A DNA stretch of 10,988 nucleotides from UBA8437 sp003445035. Lineage in GTDB: Bacteria; Planctomycetota; Planctomycetia; Planctomycetales; Planctomycetaceae. The stretch lies in the NCBI GenBank assembly GCA_937901285.1, contig CALCHI010000476.1, positions 1 through 10,988 of the forward strand, read 5' to 3'. Shown piece by piece: positions 1 to 6,400 of this stretch (positions are counted from its first letter, which is position 1; each line of letters starts with the position of its first letter). A program made the translations under genes and the position numbers. The notes under the pieces were generated by a model that saw only the letters and a list, made by a program, of their open reading frames with translations, had not been told where the DNA came from and did no database searches.

Positions 1-1
1 C

Positions 2-1090
2 ACCGAGTTCCAGGCGGTCGAAGCCTCGCACGCGGCCCTGCTGAAGACCGGAAAGGCCCTGGTCCCGCTGGGACGACATCGGCTGGTGATCGACCGCGGA
101 GCCGACTGGTCGGTGGAGATGGTCGACTTCGAGCAGCCCCGGGCCCGACAGGAAGCGATTGCCGAGATCGCCACGCAGATGGCACTGCCGGCCTGGGACG
201 AGATCTTCATCAACACCCGCTCGCACACCCAACTGGCCGCCTCGACCGGTGACGGCCTGCAGGGGCTCGACTCGATCCTCGAATACCGCCGCCGTGGCGG
301 TTTCTCCCGCGGTGACCAACCCACCGGCAAGCACTACACGCACCTGGCAATCGACCGGGCCGCGGCTCCCCGGGGACTCGCCGTCCACAAGCCGTTCCTG
401 AAACGGATCGGTCGGACCGGATCGGCATCATCCATCGAATCGATCACCACCTGGCAGGCCCGCGAGTGGTTCGACGTCTGCCCCGAGAACGACAGGCAAT
501 TCCCCTGGAGATTCCACCGCAGCCGGGCGATCGCACGGGGAGTCCGCCGGCTGCTGGTCGACCTCGAACTCCGTTTCCCCAAGGCACGGATCCGGGTGGT
601 GATTCCGCCCGGCGGCCGGGTCGAGACAGCTGTCCGCCACGGGTTGAAGACCATGAAACGACCCGAAGGTGGTGTGTACAAGGCCGACTTCTACCGCCAT
701 ATCTGGGGCTCGAACAACCACATCGCCTCGATCGGCGAGGGCCTGGGAACCGTCGACCTGTCCGGACTTCGCATCGAACCGACCTTCCTGGGCATCCGGT
801 TCGCCCCGCCCAATGGACCACTCGACCTGTTCCTCAAACACACCCTCGATGACCTGGCCGGAAACCGCGGCAGCCGTTTCCGTGGCCCCCAGAGCCTGGT
901 CTACGAGGCACAGGAGACACTGCGAGCACCGTACAAGGCGAAATTCACGGAAAAACGCGAGGCGATCATCCGCGGACTGTTGGCTCGGAAGGAGATCCGC
1001 GAGGTGATCCTCTACGAATCGGCCGACTGGGCGTATTTCCTGCCGCCGGACGACCCCCACAAGTACCTGCAAACCAACACGAAGCCCTGA
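2..1090 (+). CDS. Hypothetical protein, 5'-truncated by the window edge
   Basis: The reading frame is open from base 2 to the TGA at 1088-1090. The first in-frame ATG (86) lies inside continuous coding sequence (the residues before it read TEFQAVEASHAALLKTGKAL), so the true start is upstream of the window. About 362 residues are visible. I do not recognise the family. The visible part is soluble, with no membrane segment. It alternates hydrophobic strands (for example RIRVVIPPG and REVILYE) with charged helices, as in an alpha/beta or barrel-type enzyme, but I see no catalytic motif I can name. The C-terminal part is rich in Arg and aromatic residues and ends near a DDPHKYL segment. The Ldh2-type dehydrogenase starts 5 nt after its stop, so the two are probably co-transcribed and translationally coupled. 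That suggests a related metabolic role, which is inference only. A carbohydrate-active or other barrel enzyme is possible but not shown. Confidence 0.8.
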   Translation, partial: TEFQAVEASHAALLKTGKALVPLGRHRLVIDRGADWSVEMVDFEQPRARQEAIAEIATQMALPAWDEIFINTRSHTQLAASTGDGLQGLDSILEYRRRGGFSRGDQPTGKHYTHLAIDRAAAPRGLAVHKPFLKRIGRTGSASSIESITTWQAREWFDVCPENDRQFPWRFHRSRAIARGVRRLLVDLELRFPKARIRVVIPPGGRVETAVRHGLKTMKRPEGGVYKADFYRHIWGSNNHIASIGEGLGTVDLSGLRIEPTFLGIRFAPPNGPLDLFLKHTLDDLAGNRGSRFRGPQSLVYEAQETLRAPYKAKFTEKREAIIRGLLARKEIREVILYESADWAYFLPPDDPHKYLQTNTKP

Positions 1091-1095
1091 CACCG

Positions 1096-2133
1096 ATGCC
1101 CGACAACCGGATCCCCGTCGACGAGGCCCGTCGACTCTGTGAAATCGTTTTCGCCGAGACAATGGGTGCCCCCGGAGATATCACCGCAGCGGCGACCGAC
1201 GTGCTGGTCGATGCCGACCTGCGGGGCATTTCCAGCCACGGCATCGCCGTGCTGCCCTACTATCTCGACAAGTGGCAGCAGGGCCAGATCGTCGCCGACG
1301 CCCGCCCCGAACTGGTTTCAGAAACCGCCACCACGCGGGTCTTTGCCGGCCACCGCGCCATCGGCCACTTCACGTCGCGGTATGCGATGGACACCGCCAT
1401 TGAAAAAGCCCGCTCGGCCGGGCTGGGTTCGGCCGTTGTCCGTAACAGCACGCACAACGGTGCCATATCGGCCTACACCATCCAGGCCGCCCGGGCCGGG
1501 CTGCTGGGCATCGTCGCCACCGCCTGTGCCCCTCACGTGGCCCCGCTGGGAGGACGCCACGGGCTACACGGCACCAACCCGTTCAGCTACGCGCTGCCAC
1601 GACCCGGCTCGGATCCACTCGTCTTCGATCTCTCGACCGGCCACTCATCGGCCAAGCTCAAGGACAAGGCCGTCGACGGCCGGCTGCCCGAGGGAACCGC
1701 CCTGGACGCCGAGGGCAACCCGACCACCGACCCGGCCGATCTGAAATCCGGGTGGATCCTGCCGGTCGCCGGGCATGTCGGATTCGGGCTGGCCCTGCTG
1801 GTCGACGGGCTGACTGCAGCACTGGCCGACAGCCCCATCGGCCGAGAAATCCCCCTGGTCCACGAAACCGACGGACCTTATCACGGTTCGTTCTTCTGCC
1901 TGGCAATCGATCCCGAGGCGTTTGGAGGGGCCGGGGCGTTCTCGGCACGTATCGAGTCGCTGGTGGACCAGATCGAGGAGCATCCGCCGAGAGATCCGGC
2001 AGAACCGGTCCGCTGGCCGGGGCAACGAGGCTGGGACCAGGCGAAGGAGAACCGGCAGCTGGGGATCCCGATGGATTCCCGTCGGTGGGAAGAACTGCTC
2101 GAGGAGTTACGGCGGTTCCAGGTGCCGGTGTGA
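1096..2133 (+). CDS. Malate/L-lactate dehydrogenase family (Ldh2) oxidoreductase
   Basis: This is a 345-residue protein of the Ldh2 (YiaK/AllD/sulfolactate dehydrogenase) family, NAD(P)H-dependent enzymes that reduce 2-keto acids or oxidise 2-hydroxy acids in the cytosol. Family length is about 330-360. Visible signatures are the helical N-terminal domain ending in SSHG with the catalytic-type His48, a THNG turn (His120) matching the usual SNHFG/SNHNG segment, APHVAPLGG followed by GTNP (159-162), PLVFDLSTG (174-182), and LPEGTALDAEGNPTTDP (197-213), highly typical of the family. One oddity is that the normally conserved lysine of the GHKGYGL-like glycine motif is Val228 here (GHVGFGL). The substrate is unknown: ureidoglycolate, diketogulonate, sulfolactate and malate enzymes share this fold. 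No clear Shine-Dalgarno precedes the ATG. With the previous stop only 5 nt away, translational coupling is likely. It converges with the MDR gene across 16 nt. Confidence 0.93.
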   Translation: MPDNRIPVDEARRLCEIVFAETMGAPGDITAAATDVLVDADLRGISSHGIAVLPYYLDKWQQGQIVADARPELVSETATTRVFAGHRAIGHFTSRYAMDTAIEKARSAGLGSAVVRNSTHNGAISAYTIQAARAGLLGIVATACAPHVAPLGGRHGLHGTNPFSYALPRPGSDPLVFDLSTGHSSAKLKDKAVDGRLPEGTALDAEGNPTTDPADLKSGWILPVAGHVGFGLALLVDGLTAALADSPIGREIPLVHETDGPYHGSFFCLAIDPEAFGGAGAFSARIESLVDQIEEHPPRDPAEPVRWPGQRGWDQAKENRQLGIPMDSRRWEELLEELRRFQVPV

Positions 2134-2149
2134 AAACGTCGACCGGGTG

Positions 2150-3121
2150 TCAGGTGGCCGGATAATCCAGGAACACCTTCAGGCACCCGTCACCCCGCGA
2201 GTTGAACAGGTCGAACGCCTGCTGGATCTCGCTGATGGGAAACCGGTGGGTCACCAGCCCGCTCATGTCGACCCGCCCCTCGCCGATCCACCGCATCGCC
2301 AGCGGAAAATCCCGGTCGAAGTCCGGGTTGACGCTGGTGTGCACGGTCAGGTTCTTCATGAACAGGTCCCGCCAACGCACCCCGTCGATCGTCTCCGGCG
2401 GCACCCCGAAGTACAGCATCCGGCCCGCGTGACAGGCCAGGCTGATACAGAGGTTGATGGCCTGGTCGGCGTGGCCGACCACCTCGATCACCACGTCGAC
2501 CATCCGGCCGCCGGTCAATTCCGACACCGCCTCGACCGGATCCACCTCGGCATTGCAAATGGTCGCGGTGGCACCGTGTTTCTGGCTGTGGGCCAATCGC
2601 GAGGGAAGCAGGTCGATGCCGATGACCTGCCGGGCGCCCATATTGGAGAGCGCCATGTTGTAGAGCTGGCCGATAGGACCCTGGCCGACGACGGCGAAGT
2701 CGAGATCCAGAACGTTGGGAAGCTTCTTCAGGGCGTAGATGACCGTGCCCAGTGGTTGCGCCAGCAAGGCGTGCTCTTTGGCGACCCGCGTGTCCACCGG
2801 GATAGCCCGCGTCTCGTCCACCACGTACCGCTCGTACAGGCCCCGCTGTTCCTGCGGCACCGCCAGCACCTCCTCGCCGACCTGGTACCGCTCGCCGTTG
2901 GTCGCCACCACCGTTCCGATCATCTCGTGCAGCGAATGCCCTTCGAGAATCGGGTACTCGTCACTGCCCTGGAAGAACGGCAGGTCCGAACCACACAGGC
3001 ACGAGAGCGTGGGCTGGAAGAGGATCTGGCCGGGACCATCGGGATCGCGCGGCGGCAGTTCGGGTTCGGGAATTTCGACCAGTTCCACCTGTCCGGGGGC
3101 GGGCATGTGTCCGGCAAACAC
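2150..3121 (-). CDS. Zinc-type medium-chain alcohol dehydrogenase (MDR superfamily)
   Basis: A GroES-like plus Rossmann NAD(P)-dependent dehydrogenase, about 323 residues from the GTG at 3121. Numbered from that start: VELVEIPEPELPP (12-24) is the typical MDR N-terminal strand; CLCGSD carries the catalytic-zinc Cys43; HEMIG (His65, Glu66) is the GHE-like second zinc site; GQGPIG (146-151) is the dinucleotide-binding loop. The structural-zinc lobe with its four cysteines is absent, since the chain goes from AVPQEQ straight to GLYERYVV. The G before HE in the usual GHE motif is Leu here. The start was chosen because AGGAG (3130-3134) lies 8 nt before the GTG, and the resulting MFAGHMPAPGQ N-terminus aligns with the usual MKAxVFTGPG form. 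An in-frame ATG at 3157 would add 12 residues and lacks a good Shine-Dalgarno. The substrate is unknown; polyol, threonine-like or hydroxy-acid dehydrogenase are possible. Confidence 0.92.
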   Translation of the reverse strand: MFAGHMPAPGQVELVEIPEPELPPRDPDGPGQILFQPTLSCLCGSDLPFFQGSDEYPILEGHSLHEMIGTVVATNGERYQVGEEVLAVPQEQRGLYERYVVDETRAIPVDTRVAKEHALLAQPLGTVIYALKKLPNVLDLDFAVVGQGPIGQLYNMALSNMGARQVIGIDLLPSRLAHSQKHGATATICNAEVDPVEAVSELTGGRMVDVVIEVVGHADQAINLCISLACHAGRMLYFGVPPETIDGVRWRDLFMKNLTVHTSVNPDFDRDFPLAMRWIGEGRVDMSGLVTHRFPISEIQQAFDLFNSRGDGCLKVFLDYPAT

Positions 3122-3129
3122 GTTGGCAA

Positions 3130-3134
3130 CTCCT
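3130..3134 (-). promoter_or_regulatory. Ribosome binding site deciding the MDR start
   Basis: The minus strand reads AGGAG, then 8 nt (TTGCCAAC), then GTG at 3121. Spacing and match are good, and the upstream ATG at 3157 has nothing comparable. This supports the GTG start. Confidence 0.65.
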
Positions 3135-3157
3135 GGTGAGTCGAGAGAGCGATCCAT

Positions 3158-3177
3158 CGGGCCGTCCGAAAGGCCCG
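3158..3177. promoter_or_regulatory. Inverted repeat CGGGCC-N8-GGCCCG upstream of the MDR gene
   Basis: A perfect 6-bp inverted repeat (3158-3163 and 3172-3177) separated by GTCCGAAA. It lies about 37 nt before the GTG start of the minus-strand dehydrogenase, in the region shared with the divergent nitrilase. It could be an operator or a leader hairpin. With short GC-rich arms, chance is a serious alternative. A comparable repeat lies ahead of the iron-type dehydrogenase (10434-10452). Confidence 0.25.
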
Positions 3178-3183
3178 CGTGCG

Positions 3184-3189
3184 GTTATA
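3184..3189 (-). promoter_or_regulatory. Possible -10 element for the MDR gene
   Basis: The minus strand reads TATAAC in a GTGTATAAC context, the most AT-rich hexamer of this GC-rich divergent region. No convincing -35 hexamer sits 16-18 nt further upstream. The position would give a leader of roughly 55 nt that includes the inverted repeat at 3158-3177. Confidence 0.2.
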
Positions 3190-3283
3190 CACACTGCCCC
3201 CCGGGCCCGGGAAGCAAGCCACCTCGCGGTCGCTGGGGAGTGATCCGGAGGCGTGCTAAGCTGTCGTCCGCATCGCAGACACC

Positions 3284-3288
3284 AGGAG
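3284..3288 (+). promoter_or_regulatory. Ribosome binding site deciding the nitrilase start
   Basis: AGGAG lies 9 nt before the ATG at 3298. The open frame extends upstream to an ATG at 3253, but the 15 extra residues (Arg/His/Cys rich) do not look like a nitrilase N-terminus, whereas MKSLRVATCQFPV does. Confidence 0.65.
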
Positions 3289-3297
3289 CCAGATGGA

Positions 3298-4176
3298 ATG
3301 AAATCCCTTCGAGTCGCCACCTGCCAGTTCCCGGTCGAACCCGACATCGACGCCAACCTCGGTTACACACTCCGCCAGATCCGCCGGTCGGCCGACCAGG
3401 GCGCCCGCGTGGTCCACTTCTCGGAATGCTCGCTCTCGGGATACGCCGGTGTCGAATTCCCCGACATCTCGCACCTGGACTGGGACTCCCTGGTCACGGC
3501 CACCGGCCAAATCCAGCAGGCGGCCCGTGAAACCCGGACGTGGGTGGTTGTCGGATCGAGCCACCGGCTGACCGGCCGCCACAAGCCCCACAACTGCCTG
3601 TACCTGATCAACCCGGACGGCGAAATCGTCGACCGCTACGACAAGAGGTTCTGCACGGGCACCGGCGGACGCCGCCCCACCATGGATCTCTCGCACTACT
3701 CTCCCGGGGACCACCCGGTCACCTTCACCGTCGACGGCATCACGCTGGGACTGCTGATCTGCTACGACTACCGCTTCCCCGAGCTGTACCGCGAGTACTA
3801 CACGCAGGGTGTGCAGATCCTGCTGCAATCGTTCCACAATGCCCGGGCCACGGTTGTCGACGACCAGTCATACAACATCTGGCGGACGATCGTCCCGTCG
3901 ACAATGTCGTGCCGGGCGGCCGAAAACCACATGTGGATCAGCGCGAACAACTCGACGGCACGGCCGAGCCGGTGGGCCAGTTTCGCCGTGCGACCCGACG
4001 GCCAGATCGTCGGACGCCTGAGACTGCATCGCGCGGGCGTCCTGGTCACCGACATGATATTCGACCCCGATCTGTTCGACGCCCCCGGACCGTGGCGGGA
4101 CCGGGTGATCAAGGGCACACTGCACAGTGGCTCGCCGGTCCGTGATCCTCGCTCATCGGATGTCACCTGCCTGTAG
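3298..4176 (+). CDS. Carbon-nitrogen hydrolase (nitrilase superfamily amidase)
   Basis: A 292-residue cytosolic enzyme of the nitrilase superfamily, which hydrolyses amides, carbamoyl groups or nitriles through a Glu-Lys-Cys triad. All three residues are visible: Glu43 in HFSECSLSGY, Lys116 in DRYDKRF, and Cys155 in LLICYDYRFPE. The N-terminal strand LRVATCQFPV and NCLYLINPDGEIVDRYDK (99-116) are family-typical, and the length is normal. The CYDYRFPE form resembles omega-amidase, carbamoylputrescine or general aliphatic amidase branches rather than true nitrilases, so an amide substrate is more likely; this is inference. It is the first gene of a plus-strand run and is divergent from the MDR gene. 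The next gene begins 123 nt downstream, so membership in the same operon is plausible but less tight than for the later genes. Downstream of the catalytic Cys the chain keeps SFHNA and AAENHMWISANNS, matching the family's C-terminal half. Confidence 0.93.
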   Translation: MKSLRVATCQFPVEPDIDANLGYTLRQIRRSADQGARVVHFSECSLSGYAGVEFPDISHLDWDSLVTATGQIQQAARETRTWVVVGSSHRLTGRHKPHNCLYLINPDGEIVDRYDKRFCTGTGGRRPTMDLSHYSPGDHPVTFTVDGITLGLLICYDYRFPELYREYYTQGVQILLQSFHNARATVVDDQSYNIWRTIVPSTMSCRAAENHMWISANNSTARPSRWASFAVRPDGQIVGRLRLHRAGVLVTDMIFDPDLFDAPGPWRDRVIKGTLHSGSPVRDPRSSDVTCL

Positions 4177-4299
4177 CCATCCGGTTGCCGATCGCCACCG
4201 ACGGCGGGATAATCACCTCCGGCCGCCGGCCACACGAAACACCCTCACCAACACGCGACCGATTGTCCTCAACCGATCGCAGAGTGGAGACACGATTCG

Positions 4300-5106
4300 A
4301 TGCCCAGTCTCGAAGGTCAGATCATTGTCGTCACCGGAAGCACCCAGGGGGTCGGCGAGGCGATCGCACTGGAGTCGGCTCGGCTCGGAGCCGCCGGAGT
4401 GGTCGTCAGCGGTCGCAACGCGGAGAACGGAAAGCGGGTGGCCGAGGAGGTCACCGGGATCGGTGCCGAGAGCCTGTTCGTCGAAGCCGACCTTGCGGAT
4501 GTCGACGCCACACAGTCCATCATCTCGGCCTGCGACGAACGGTTCGGCCGCGTCGACGGGCTGGTCAACGCCGCGGCGATGACCACCCGGGGCACCCTCG
4601 CCTCCACCACCGTCGAACTCTGGGACTACCTCTTCGCCATCAACGTCCGCGCCCCGTTCCTGCTGACCCAGGGGGCCGTCGAGATCATGCGCCGCGAGAA
4701 GATCAGCGGATCGATCGTCAACATCATCTCGGTCGCCGCCTACTGCGGACTGCCTCACATCGCCGCCTACAGTGCCACCAAGGGAGCCCTGGCCACCTTC
4801 ACCAAGAACTGCGCCAACGGGCTGCTGCACGACACGATCCGCGTCAACGGCATCATGCTGGGCTGGACCGACACCCCCAACGAGGACGTCGTACAGAAGC
4901 AGCAGGGCAGCCCCGAGGACTGGTTGTCGATCGGGGAAGAGGACTCGCCGTTCGGCCGCCTGCTGAAACCCTACGACGTCGCAAAACTGGCCTGCTTCCT
5001 GCTCAGCAGCGACTCGGGCGTGATGACCGGTTCGCTGATCGACCAGGCCCAGCGAGTCATCGGCACGCTGTCGATGCCCGACGACATCACCGGCAAGGAT
5101 GTCTGA
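4300..5106 (+). CDS. Short-chain dehydrogenase/reductase (classical SDR)
   Basis: A 268-residue classical SDR, a cytosolic NAD(P)-dependent oxidoreductase acting on a hydroxyl/ketone pair. The glycine motif TGSTQGVG is at 12-19 and NAA at 90-92. The catalytic tetrad is Asn115 (FAINV), Ser144 (NIISV), Tyr157 and Lys161 (YSATK). The C-terminal FLLSSDSGVMTGSLID matches the conserved substrate-loop end. Arg39 after the second strand (VVSGRN), with no acidic residue there, suggests NADP(H) preference, which is inference. GGAGA at 4286-4290, 9 nt before the ATG, supports the start. The M20 gene follows after 42 nt on the same strand, so the two are probably co-transcribed. The substrate cannot be told from the sequence; sugar-acid, 3-oxoacyl or hydroxy-acid type SDRs are all possible. 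Confidence 0.94.
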   Translation: MPSLEGQIIVVTGSTQGVGEAIALESARLGAAGVVVSGRNAENGKRVAEEVTGIGAESLFVEADLADVDATQSIISACDERFGRVDGLVNAAAMTTRGTLASTTVELWDYLFAINVRAPFLLTQGAVEIMRREKISGSIVNIISVAAYCGLPHIAAYSATKGALATFTKNCANGLLHDTIRVNGIMLGWTDTPNEDVVQKQQGSPEDWLSIGEEDSPFGRLLKPYDVAKLACFLLSSDSGVMTGSLIDQAQRVIGTLSMPDDITGKDV

Positions 5107-5148
5107 ACAACCCGACCACCGGCCGACACCCCACACGGAATCCCCACC

Positions 5149-6336
5149 ATGTCCGCAACCGAAACCCGCACCCAGGCCACAGAAATCCAGGACTGGATCG
5201 TCGAGATCCGCCGCCGGCTGCACCGGCATCCGGAGTTGATGTACGAGGAGGTGGAAACCTCCAGGCTGGTCCGCGAAACGCTCGACGGACTCGGAATCGA
5301 ATACCGCTCACCGATCGCCAAGACCGGGGTGCTGGGCTGGCTCGGTGACGGCGATGGACCGTGCGTGGCGCTGCGGGCCGACATGGACGCGCTGCCGATC
5401 CACGAGGAGACCGATGTCGAGTTCCGCAGCGAGGTCGACGGCAAGATGCACGCCTGCGGCCACGACTGCCACACCGCGATGCTGCTGGGTGCGGCACGGT
5501 TGCTCAAGGAACGCGAGTCGGAAATCCACGGCACCGTCAAGCTGCTGTTCCAGCCGGCCGAGGAAGGCGGAGCCGGAGGAAAACTGATGTCCGAGGAGGG
5601 CGTGCTGGATGATCCGGCCGTCGAGAGAATCTTCGGGCTGCACGTCTGGCCGGAACTCGAAACCGGCCAGGCCGGGTCTCGACCCGGCACCTTCCTGGCC
5701 GCCTCCAGCAGCCTCACCATGACCGTCGCGGGCAAGGGCGGGCACGCCGCCATGCCGCACCTGGCCGTCGATCCGGTTCACGCCGCCGCCCAGATCATCA
5801 CCTCGCTCCAGGGAATCGTCTCGAGGGAAGCCGATCCCCTGAATTCCGGAGTCGTCAGCATCACCGCCGTGCACGGCGGCGAGGCTTCCAACGTGATTCC
5901 CCCCGAGGTACAGCTCCGCGGCACCGTGCGGGCGCTCACGATGGACAACCTGGTCTGGATCCAGCAACGGGTCATCGATATCGCCGCCGGAGTCGCTGCC
6001 GCCCACCGCTGTGAAGCCACCACGCTGTTCCCCGGCAACGACTACCCGCCGACGGTCAATGACCCGGCCACGTGGGACTTCGCCCGCAACGTGGCCGGCA
6101 GAATGCTCGGTGACGAACGGATCGAAGAACTCGCTCCGGTGATGGGCGGCGAGGACTTCGCCTACTACACCGAGCGGGTCCCCGGTTGCTTCGTCGCGCT
6201 GGGAATCGCCGACGAACAGAAGGGGACCGGGATCAGCGTGCACCACCCGGAATTCAAGGTCGACGAGGACGCGCTGCCACTGGGCACTGCACTGCACGTG
6301 CAGTTCGCCATGGAAATGCTCGAGGAACTCCGCTGA
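5149..6336 (+). CDS. M20 family metallo-amidohydrolase (hippurate/IAA-amino acid hydrolase type)
   Basis: A 395-residue cytosolic M20D-type dinuclear metal hydrolase that releases an amino acid or amine from an N-acyl or amidated substrate. Motifs in order: RRRLHRHPEL (21-30), ALRADMDALPI (74-84), MHACGHDCHTAML with metal ligands Cys103 and His105, FQPAEEG with Glu138/Glu139, GLHVWP with His165, the dimerisation-domain segment GKGGHAAMPH, GGEASNVIPP, GGEDFAYY, and a late VHHPEF (His365/366). Every expected ligand is present and the length is normal, so it should be active. Relatives include hippurate hydrolase, N-acetyl-diaminopimelate deacetylase and indole-acetyl-amino-acid hydrolases, and the acyl group here is not determinable. 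A weak GGAA (5137-5140) precedes the ATG by 8 nt. It sits between the SDR (42 nt upstream) and the cyclase (64 nt downstream), consistent with one catabolic unit. Confidence 0.95.
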   Translation: MSATETRTQATEIQDWIVEIRRRLHRHPELMYEEVETSRLVRETLDGLGIEYRSPIAKTGVLGWLGDGDGPCVALRADMDALPIHEETDVEFRSEVDGKMHACGHDCHTAMLLGAARLLKERESEIHGTVKLLFQPAEEGGAGGKLMSEEGVLDDPAVERIFGLHVWPELETGQAGSRPGTFLAASSSLTMTVAGKGGHAAMPHLAVDPVHAAAQIITSLQGIVSREADPLNSGVVSITAVHGGEASNVIPPEVQLRGTVRALTMDNLVWIQQRVIDIAAGVAAAHRCEATTLFPGNDYPPTVNDPATWDFARNVAGRMLGDERIEELAPVMGGEDFAYYTERVPGCFVALGIADEQKGTGISVHHPEFKVDEDALPLGTALHVQFAMEMLEELR

Positions 6337-6384
6337 CAGCACCGGCTGGCCCGGACAACACGAACCACCGGATGACCTGCCATC

Positions 6385-6390
6385 AAGGAG
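6385..6390 (+). promoter_or_regulatory. Ribosome binding site of the tandem cyclase gene
   Basis: AAGGAG lies 10 nt before the ATG at 6401, the strongest Shine-Dalgarno within the plus-strand run. It supports the start that gives an intact signal peptide. Confidence 0.6.
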
Positions 6391-6400
6391 ACAGACACCG

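Noticed and set aside
428..1162. 244-residue minus-strand open frame over the first gene
   Set aside because: The plus-strand frame is the better coding candidate: it runs from the window edge, its stop abuts the Ldh2 start, and its composition is normal. The minus frame shows no motif.
1922..3139. 405-residue plus-strand open frame over the MDR gene
   Set aside because: It is the complement of the strongly supported MDR gene, its product is Arg/His-rich with no family features, and long antisense frames are expected at this GC content.
3201..3210. Palindrome CCGGGCCCGG in the MDR/nitrilase intergenic region
   Set aside because: It is perfect but only 10 bp of pure G/C with no spacer. It is easily expected by chance here and no second copy was seen.
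4177..4299. Promoter or terminator between the nitrilase and SDR genes
   Set aside because: GGCCG-C-CGGCC (4221-4231) cannot form a stable hairpin with a 1-nt loop, and no convincing -35/-10 pair was found. Only the SDR Shine-Dalgarno is supported.
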